A stretch of 64,000 nt of DNA from Leptodontidium sp. MPI-SDFR-AT-0119 (lineage: Eukaryota; Ascomycota; Leotiomycetes; Helotiales; Leptodontidiaceae). The position numbers were made by a program, and so were the translations under genes. Below, piece by piece: positions 56,673 through 64,000 of the stretch (position 1 is the first letter of the stretch; each line of letters starts with the position of its first letter). The notes under the pieces were generated by a model. It made no database searches. It had not been told where the DNA came from and was given only the letters and a program-made list of their open reading frames with translations. Location of the stretch: positions 1-64,000 of the forward strand of contig JAHLEZ010000020.1 of assembly GCA_020726505.1 (NCBI GenBank), in the 5' to 3' direction.

Positions 56673-57873
56673 TTAGTTTGCCGAGCCATTGGAAACAAAC
56701 ACAGCCAGCACGGCGGCGTACGCAGATATAGCAGCCACCGTAGCCTGATTAGAACCCTTGAAGAAAATCGACGTGAGAAAGGAGAACGCCACAACCCATA
56801 CCGACACCGTGATGAGCTGGATCCCTTTGCTCGACTGATAGGACAGTATCGTCAGCGGAACAATAATGAAAACATTTGCCGCCAGCGCAACGAGAATTCT
56901 CCAAATAGAATCCGCAAGTGCCACTGTATTTCGAAAATTCCATGTATGCGTGGCCCTTTTACAGTATGTTGGCGGTTCTCCCTTTTCGCCGTCTTGGTTT
57001 GTCAGGACCGCTCCAGATAAACTTCGGTACCTGAACCAGCGCAGGCACTTGTGAAGGCAACGTTGAAACGGATCTTGCAGTGTTCGAGGTGGAAGATCCA
57101 CCCTTACGAGCCGGGTTTTGTATACTTCGCGAAGGCTGATGCCGGTCCTCAAGGGACGTCGCCGTTGATCGTCGATCATTGAACAGGTTTCCATGGCCAT
57201 GATTCGATTGAATGCCGCCAAACCATCATCTTTCAAAATCAGCCTCGAATCCCAAATAATTCCTAGAATACGTACCATATTGCTTCAACAAATCTCGTAA
57301 TTTCAGGATCAGCTGCTCATCCAAGATATCATCCGAATGCTGGGCATCTTCATCTTTCCTACAGCCCTTCAACCCAAGCATATCAGCGGGAGTCGGATCG
57401 ATGTTTAGCCTGAGCCCAGATTGATATATTTGATAATCTATTCGGCCTATCTCCTCTTCCAGCAGTCGAAGGTTAAGAAGATGGGTTGTCTTGAATCGCC
57501 GGAAGCCGTAAAGTTCGAGGTTGTTGTCTTCGGTACTCAAAGTCCATACTTTCTCAAACAGATTTCTGTTTTCCGAACTCTGCACGTCGTGAATCTCTCC
57601 GAGAGACGCATGGTGGCGCACATCAACCTCGCAAGTACTCTGAAATGGTACTAAGCAGCATTCACGGCACTTTTCTTGGGGTTGAGTTACTCGTCCACAT
57701 GAACTTGACTCTGAGCCTAATGTTGGATACGGCATCTGTGTGGGGATAGCCATTGAAGCACCGGCCAAATTTGCCAGAAGAAAGAAAGAAAGAAAGTATC
57801 GAACTGAATATATTAACAGAAAGAGAAATATGTAAGTGACGAGAGAAATAGTAGCTGTTAGATGAAGCTCCAT
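56673..57873 (-). CDS. DUF6594-domain membrane protein
   Basis: Two exons, 57873-57276 and 57229-56673, give 384 residues. The joined sequence around LLKQYDDGLAAFNRIMAME is typical of the fungal DUF6594 family, as is FKTTHLLNLRLLEEEIGRID upstream and the two C-terminal helices (RILVALAANVFIIVPLTILS and VVAFSFLTSIFFK). The N-terminal 45 residues are hydrophobic (VTYIFLFLLIYSVRYFLSFF) and may be a real extra helix or untranslated DNA. If so, an ATG at 57753 (MAIPTQMPYPTLG) is the alternative start. The function of the family is unknown. It lies between the nucleoside phosphorylase-like gene and the foldback element. Confidence 0.78.
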
Positions 57874-58141
57874 ATTTTTGTTCCCGTAGGCAGCCTCATG
57901 GTGGCTGTATCCTAGGGACGCCCACCATGCTGAGCGAGGCAGATATGCTTACTGTTTTGAGCCCAATCGATGCCGTACACAGCCTCAGCTCCGCCCCGGT
58001 TTATCCTGATTGGTGCTGTGGAGGATACTGAGGCGTGCCATGTGATGATGTTGTTCTACTGTTGTGTCAATTGCCTCGTTGTAAACAGATTAGGTGGGAA
58101 GCCCATGTAGGCCCACACGACTTGGCGAATCTAGCCAGCTA

Positions 58142-58661
58142 CAGCCGTACAACTAACTAGCCGGAATTTTTTTTTTTTTTTTTTTTTGCCCTATCCGGCG
58201 CCACCACCCTCTGGAGCGATTTACCCCTCGGATTTGCCAGAACCAACTTTACGAATACAACGTTTAATTAAATAAAAAGTTGATCGCTATAAAATTGGCG
58301 CTTAGCGCACTAATTTCCTGGTTACGAAATTTGATCTAGATGCGTGGTTGTAAAGTTATTTAAGGAATTATAAACGTCGCAAAATTGAAAGGCGGGCAAG
58401 ACGCGTGCCACCAAAAATGCCCGTTACCAGGGATTCATTTATTACTCCACGAATATCACGCTACACAAAAATCTGCTTTAATGAAAGTACTTACTTTATG
58501 GAAGATTTTATCGCGATCAACTTTTTATTTTAATAGTAAGTGCTGTTGTGTAGTTGTCGGTGTCCCTCAAATTGATTTCGGAGGGGTAAATCGCTCCAGA
58601 GGTGCGGCTCGCTTGAAATCAGGATTCAGCCTAGTTAGTTACGAAGTTAGTTGTACGGCTG
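58142..58661. mobile_element. Foldback (long inverted-repeat) element with TA target duplication
   Basis: CAGCCGTACAACTAACTA opens the left end and its complement closes the right end; TA flanks both (58140-58141 and 58662-58663). Additional inverted segments lie inside: CTCTGGAGCGATTTACCCCT near 58212 with its complement near 58581, and AAATAAAAAGTTGATCGC near 58272 with its near-complement near 58520. The whole 520 bp thus forms an imperfect hairpin. A poly-T run of about 20 lies at 58169-58188, in the left arm only. TA duplication fits the Tc1/mariner group, as a non-autonomous derivative. Confidence 0.72.
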
Positions 58662-58663
58662 TA

Positions 58664-60446
58664 CAGTATTAGCACCACTCCGACATTAAAACCTTGAAAT
58701 CTCCATGCCAAGTTCGAAGTTCGTGACGCATGTGCCCCAGGAGATATAGGAAGTAAGGGAGCAGCAGTTCTCTTTGTCTCTCTCTCCTCGCTGATTGTCA
58801 ACTGCATCTTTGACTATCGTGTTTGATTGCCAGCATTTCCGAACAGATCTTCACAGCTCGCACTCACGGAGGAGCTCCTTGCCACAGTTTTTCCTGCAGT
58901 GCAATGCTCGGATCAATGGATTGAATGTTTATTGATGTTAACCTTACAGCTAGCTATCGCCTGTGCCTGTCCGCAAATGGGTTAAAGCGGACCTAGAAAA
59001 GCCCACGTCTTGACTGATTGACGGCAGCTTTGCAACTGTCTGGACATGGGATACGGGATTTACACGACCTGAAGTTGTCCATGGTGGTTGAGTAGGCAAT
59101 GTATGGCGACCTAGATACCTCCAGATACCTCCAGAATCTTCATCTACTGCTAACGAATGGCTTGATGATAGGATAGTATCTTGCCTCATAGCTTCGAGCT
59201 CAGCGAGAAACGTTTCTCTACGTCTGTGACAACAAACCCTCCGACAAGCAAGATTACAAGAGATAAGATGCAAGATGGGCCGTGGTTCGAGAATCCGCAA
59301 CTGAGAAACGTATCCGCTGTTCTCGGCTCTATTGGCTACGTGGGAAGAGTGGCCCCATACTGCATGATACAGAGTCGATTTGCACGCCTCACTTTGTCAA
59401 AGGATCCGTCATATTGCCGGTGCGCAAGTCAGACCAGTCCAACACATCACCCAACAGTGCCCTTGCTATCGGATCCAGAACCGAGGCTCTCACTGGAGAA
59501 TCCCAAGCTCAATCCTAGGGCCGACTGAGGGTCACCACACCTTAGACGAAACGACACCCGACGGACGACCAGAAATCCGAGCGGCTGGGATAACAGTTCC
59601 TCCGACGCGCACATGTCTTCCTGGTACAGATGACCAGAGCGCGATTATTCTCTTGGCCTGTTGGGGGTCATGGTATTCTGGTTCTAATATAGCCAGCAAG
59701 CTGCCTCGGCTTGAGGATCGAGACTTCTGACATTCGAAGGTTGGAGGTTTGGGATAGTCTCGTGTCAGATGTCTTGCTAGTATGCACTCCAAGTGGAGAC
59801 TTACAGAAGAGTCCATTTCAGAGTGAAGAAGAATTCTGGCTTGCATCGAGCCTGGTCTTCTTTCATACGTAGTATGCATCATCCTGAGACCTTGCAACCC
59901 CAATTTCTTTTGGGATTCGTTGCATGATCCTTTCAGCTGCCTTTGATTCTCAACATATGCCAGGACGCCGCTCACCGCCACATGAACATCATGAAAACTC
60001 AACCTAAGGACGAGACAGCAGTACTGAACTACGCGAAATGGATGCCGATCTACGAGAAAGAATTCCTTACTAAATAATAAGTGTTTTCCCTGGAACTTAC
60101 CAGAAGACGAATTTGGTGTTCGAACCGGCGCCTGTTCTTGGGGTGGTCGCTGATATTCGGGGCAACGAATGATTTATTTTCAAGATGTGGGACTCGCTCG
60201 AAGGTATCAAAGCTAAGTGTAAGATACCATCTAGGCGTATCGCAGATGCTTGGACTGACATATTCCTATACTGTCTGCACGTAGCATTCGAACACTGCTG
60301 TATTGCTGCTGGAAGCAAGCCAAGAGAGAGTATGGAGACAAGAGCACTGGTATTCACGTATCCAAAGGCGGGGTCATGAAAGATTGCAATCTTTGGCTTA
60401 TTTTATGTCTCTAGCAGATCCCGTTAAGAAATGAAAACATGTTTCG
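58664..60446. other. Intergenic region, possibly with decayed coding sequence
   Basis: Frames at 58950-59300 and 59532-60002 (minus) and 59181-59730 (plus) have no ATG-led structure, domain or splice support. The right part may hold the 3' region of the SDR. Confidence 0.4.
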
Positions 60447-61284
60447 TCAATAGTCCACCGTGTGCCCATCCCTATGGACAAATGTGGCAGTGTGACTGAA
60501 ATCAAGAACATCAATCACTTTTACCATTCGCGTCACTGCTTCATCCACCTCCAATGGTCCTGTCCAAGCAGACATCTTGGTCTTTACCCACTCAGGACTC
60601 ATCGCAACCAAAGCAATCTTGTCTGGAGCTAGTTCTCGGGCGAGATCGACCGTAATCATGTTGAGGGCGGCCTTCGAGGTTCGATAGGTCAGATTTCCAC
60701 CGCTTGCGTTTTCTGGTCCGGTATTGTCATTTCAAGTACTGCGGGTCTTGTATCAATATGGATGGATCACTTACGGCTTATTGATCCAGCATTGCTTGAT
60801 ATGTTGACCACAAGGGAGGATCCACTCTTCTTGAGCTGAGGATAGAAGGGCTTGACGGTCAGAAAAGGCCCGACCGAACTGATCTTGAATCGTTGCATGA
60901 ATTCGTCGGGGGTTGCATCAAGCCATTTCGGACTTTCGTTTCCAGCCGCTGCAACAGATCAGTACCTATGACACTTGACAAGAGACGATCCCTACCTGCA
61001 CAGTTTATGAGGATATCTAGAGGCTGGTCACCGAAGGCTTCAGCAGCTGCCTGGATGGATTTCTCATCCCCGAGATCAAGGGTGAGTGTTTTGGCACCGG
61101 ATTCCAAAAGCAAGCATCCCCGCAGAGTAAGAGTGCAAAGCCGCAATAGCAGACCGACCTCCTTAGCCTCATGCGCAGATTCCTTTCGATGTGTGCCGTA
61201 GACATTACAACCTTTCTTCAGGTATTGAAGCGCGAATTGTAGACCTAAGCCCCGATTCGCACCGACGACAAGGACGGTAGGCAT
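60447..61284 (-). CDS. Short-chain dehydrogenase/reductase (SDR, carbonyl-reductase-like)
   Basis: Three exons, 61284-60996, 60948-60775 and 60712-60447, give 242 residues. The N-terminus VLVVGANRGLGLQFALQYLK is the TGxxxGxG-like cofactor loop (here GANRGLG). ILINCAGAAGNE is the NAG region, VNISSNAGSIS holds the catalytic Ser, and YRTSKAALNMI is the YxxxK active site. SPEWVKTKM is the usual post-active-site loop. It reduces or oxidises a small carbonyl/alcohol with NAD(P). An in-frame stretch of about 15 residues (VGLLLRLCTLTLRGC) interrupts the region after beta-strand 2 and is absent from typical family members. A 78-codon ORF at 61533-61297 lies directly upstream on the same strand. Confidence 0.88.
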
Positions 61285-61799
61285 GGCTGATACTTGCTAG
61301 GCAAAGTGACTGAGAAGTGAGCGTGCTCGCTCTTGTGTTGATTTCCGGTGGAAGAGACGAGAGTTTGCATATCTGTCTGGATAGAGTGACTTGAGATTGG
61401 GAAGGCGAAATCCGTAGTAGGTGAGCTGACGAAGACCGTCCAGGCTCGCCCACACTACTTGTGTGGATAGGACTAAGGGTCCAAAAGCAAGAAGGAACCG
61501 AGGCAGAACACAAAAATTAATATGCGTGTCCATAATCTCCCCTTGGGACCTCTTTCAAGCTAGTGTTTGATTAGCTGAAAGAACACTCGTGATTTTTTGC
61601 AGAATATAGGCTTTTTATAATAACTACTGTTGGAGGTATGATCGCATAAAGGGATTATGGAGCCTTGCTAGCACACAAGTAAGATGTAGTCACATCGATT
61701 GATAGCGGTGAATTATATTCAATTTCGCGCGTGTTAAAGCAGTTGCTCGAATACCACACCCAAACACAACATGTATGGCCTTCAACACTGACTCCCGAA
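61285..61799. other. Spacer with a 78-codon ORF upstream of the SDR
   Basis: On the minus strand, ATG 61533 opens a 78-codon frame ending at 61297, 13 nt before the SDR start. It has no recognised motif and could be an upstream ORF or chance. The rest holds nothing supported. Confidence 0.4.
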
Positions 61800-62815
61800 T
61801 CAACTCGTGGTTGATGCGTCGTCGATACGTCGAAAGTCATCCCCTGCCTCGACATCTCCATCGTGTGCCCAGTTCAGACATCGGAATCCCGTCTCATCTC
61901 CCGACTGGAATCTGATGAGATAGTGCTCGGGTTTGTACTCAATGAAGAGCCCACGTTTGATTTGCTCATCAAACGGGAGAAACCAAGAGAAAACATCATC
62001 GTGCTGATGGCGGAGGCGGAAAGCTTGGCACTTGCGTCCCTGAAGTCTCATTTCAAGAGAACCTTCAACAAGCACGATGTCGATCAGGAATAACCCACCA
62101 ACTCCAACATATGATCCAGTATATTTGCCCAGATCCCTGGGCGGTTTAGAGCCTGTACTATCTGCTTCCATTGTCCGAGACAGCTCATTGAACTTTTCGA
62201 TTGCCCGTTTGGCACTCACAGTCGCGAGGTGGATGTAATCGTTACTAGTAGAGCTGTCCAGTAAGATCTCGACCAGTAGCTGCCCAATCCAGTCCGCAGC
62301 ATCGTTGAGCGCCATTGAGTTTGTAAGGACCACGACAGCGGATTCTGTCTCGGGTAGCAGCATGACGAATGATGTATCGCCAACAAGGCTGCCTTGGTGC
62401 CAGAACGCCAAGCGAGAGTCCGAGCCCTGAGCTAAAAGCGGCATTTGGTCAACAAATCCAGGGTTGACGCCAATGTCCCCAACTGTCCCGGGCAATTGAC
62501 TTCTTGCCCAACCCCCGGCATAACTTTTCTCCCTGATAGTCGGGGACCCCATGATCTGCAAAGGAGTAAAGAGCCATGAAATCTCGGGGAAAACCTGCAC
62601 GGCTCCGTCTTGGGTAGTGCTCCCACTGCCAGGGTATGCATCTCTCGTCCATAGCCTTAGTAGAGCCTTGTAATACTTGCTTAGGTCATTTGTCGTAGTC
62701 ATCAAGCCACCGGCAGACCCCATCGCACCACTTGCGCTGCTTCCTGGGAGCGGTACGTTGTAGGGCGTGGCGTCGCTTAAGGCGCTGTAAGCCAGTGAGT
62801 AGGGCTCCGATCTGA
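61800..62815 (-). pseudogene. Beta-lactamase-like serine hydrolase, 5' part lost to a transposon
   Basis: From about 62815 the minus frame encodes SEPYSLAYSALSDATPYNVP, then GSAGGLMTTTNDLSKYYKAL, the end of the penicillin-binding/class C beta-lactamase-like fold (as in fungal serine hydrolases). FWHQGSLVGDTSF keeps the H.G motif, and VMLLPETESAVVVLTNSMAL follows. The C-terminal beta-rich domain up to 61800 is intact. The N-terminal part with the catalytic SxxK and Tyr motifs is missing. At about 62816 the frame runs into the AT-rich repeats at the end of a hAT element. It is therefore a truncated gene, whose 5' half may lie beyond the right edge of the window. Confidence 0.78.
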
Positions 62816-63048
62816 ATATGAAGATATATGAAGCTTCACTTCATATATTTCATGAATTATATGAAGAGCCTCTTATATTTCATGAATTATATGAAGTGAA
62901 TCGTGAAAAGGGGGTCATTCTCATGAAGATTCATGAATTTTTTATACTTTTAAGTAGTTATTTATAAGTTAATTTACGACCCACTGCACTTCTCCCTGAT
63001 CCTCCATGGGCCGAAACCTTGGGGGGAGCTAGACAACATGAAGATTAG
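62816..63048. repeat. Subterminal repeats at the end of the hAT element
   Basis: A 23-bp sequence beginning TATATTTCATGAATTATATG is present twice in direct orientation (62844-62866 and 62874-62896), together with further TATATGAAG/CTTCATATA copies nearby. Such short subterminal repeats bind the transposase in hAT elements. The exact terminus and the 8-bp target duplication cannot be set because the other end lies outside the window. Confidence 0.65.
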
Positions 63049-63999
63049 CTAGTGAAGGAAACCAAGGTTTAAGAGATTACTTACCTCTGGTAGCACAACT
63101 GCGCCATCTTTTAGTAATCTCTCAAACCAAGCTTTTAATAAGGTTACCATTCGTATAGTCTCCCCGCTCATGTGAAGTCTCCGGATACCTAAAAGATCCC
63201 TACCACCACAAAATAAGCGTTCCACGTCAACTTCTGAGCCTAGTACAGCAAGTAAGTCCCTTGCCACTGAGGCCATCAATAGATATATAAAAGAATTAGC
63301 TTTCCACCAATTCAGAATCCAATTTAGGTGGTAATTTGACGAATCAGCGATGTCCCAGTCCACAGGGTCAGAATCAAGGTATTTATCGATATTATAGGCA
63401 GTGGGAGCATCACGATTTCGGTGAGCTCTCTGTAAAAGACCAATAGCGTGCACATTAGCTCCAGGAGGTAAAGGAGGCTGTGGCCGCACTTCAACGTTAA
63501 CGACTCCAGGTTTGAGATACTCTTTCTTGAGATATTTCTGAATCCTCAAGATAATCGCATCTGTATCGTCGCCAAATTGCTCCCGAATATTGGTAAGCTT
63601 TACTCTAGGATCAAGCACATAGGCGGCAAAGTACATGTCGTTGTTTTTGACGATTTCCATATAGTCGTCACACTTCTTAATTGCGGCAGCGAATGCTGTA
63701 CGAATATCGTCTCCAACGTCACCAAAAGAGCCATCTGCGCGAGACACATCGTCCAAAAGGTCGTCTAACCCCCACATCATACCAATTGTATCTAGTAAGC
63801 ACGGTTAAGCGCGTGAAACCGACACTGTAAAGTTATATAAAGGTTGTAAGACCTTCTCTAGCGTAGCGGCCACTTCCCATTCTTTGTCTGTCGGAATCAA
63901 TAGATTGAGTTGAGGAAACATGCGTGCCAAACGTTGGATAGCCTCTCGTGACCGATAGGCTTTAGACATCATTAAATACAGCGCATTCCAGCGTGTAGA
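63049..63999 (-). mobile_element. hAT-family transposase, 3' part, with an in-frame stop
   Basis: The frame enters from the right edge (STRWNALYLMMSKAYRSREA) and runs to 63049. It carries TRWN, then a TAA at 63807-63805, then IGMMWGLDDLLDDVSRADGS, AAYVLDPRVKLTNI and the C-terminal hAT dimerisation region SEVDVERLFCGGRDLLGIRR. The stop lies where family members read straight through. So the copy is probably inactive, unless a short protein from the later ATG is made. The 5' part is outside the window. Confidence 0.85.
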
Positions 64000-64000
64000 A

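Noticed and set aside
59532..60002. 156-codon minus-strand frame
   Set aside because: It has no ATG in a plausible place, no domain and no splice-supported extension.
20860..63807. Stop-codon reassignment (TAA/TAG read as Gln)
   Set aside because: Intact genes in the window end with TAA, TAG and TGA at expected protein ends, so the code is standard.

Overview
The window is nuclear DNA of a filamentous ascomycete (Pezizomycotina). The genes are separated by AT-richer spacers and are interrupted by short introns, mostly 45-100 nt, with GTAAGT-like donors, CTAAC/CTGAC-like branch points and YAG acceptors. The gene content is typical of such fungi: a HET-domain protein, a GH45 cellulase, a CFEM-like surface protein, a DUF6594 protein, a fungal pseudouridine-degrading fusion enzyme and a stand-alone nucleoside phosphorylase-like protein. 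A Leotiomycete is possible, but this cannot be settled by eye. Intact genes use all three stop codons, so the nuclear code is standard.

Layout. 0-18.6 kb: an F-box-like gene that probably runs off the left edge; a bifunctional pseudouridine glycosidase/kinase; a probably GPI-anchored protein; a membrane-anchored short-chain dehydrogenase; a GH45 endoglucanase; a C2H2 zinc-finger protein; a condensation-like acyltransferase. 18.6-31 kb: a decayed reading frame carrying a small inverted-repeat element, a CorA-type Mg2+ transporter, a HET gene with an in-frame stop, and a small four-helix (MARVEL-like) membrane protein. 31-38 kb: two tandem multi-exon genes of unknown function, one coiled-coil protein with two in-frame stops and one with a Zn2Cys6-type cluster near its C-terminus. 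38-44 kb is a housekeeping block: tubulin cofactor A, THO complex subunit 7, elongin A and NEDD8/RUB1, the last encoded in three very short exons.

44-50 kb holds a head-to-head pair, a membrane-anchored methyltransferase and an NAD/FAD-dependent oxidoreductase, which share a 282-bp promoter, followed by a polytopic membrane protein. From 50 kb on the sequence is rich in mobile DNA: a Mutator-like miniature element with 83-bp terminal repeats, a 9-bp target duplication and an internal 16-bp minisatellite; a transposon relic with TTA target duplication; a foldback element with TA target duplication; and a hAT transposase at the right edge whose end truncates a beta-lactamase-like gene. Between these lie a CFEM-like transmembrane protein, a nucleoside phosphorylase-like protein, a DUF6594 protein and an SDR.

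A theme of the window is gene decay by stop codons. Six otherwise open reading frames carry in-frame TAA or TAG codons, each one CpA-to-TpA transition away from a glutamine codon. This fits RIP-like mutation, but that is inference. All exon coordinates below were derived by eye from splice signals and frame continuity.
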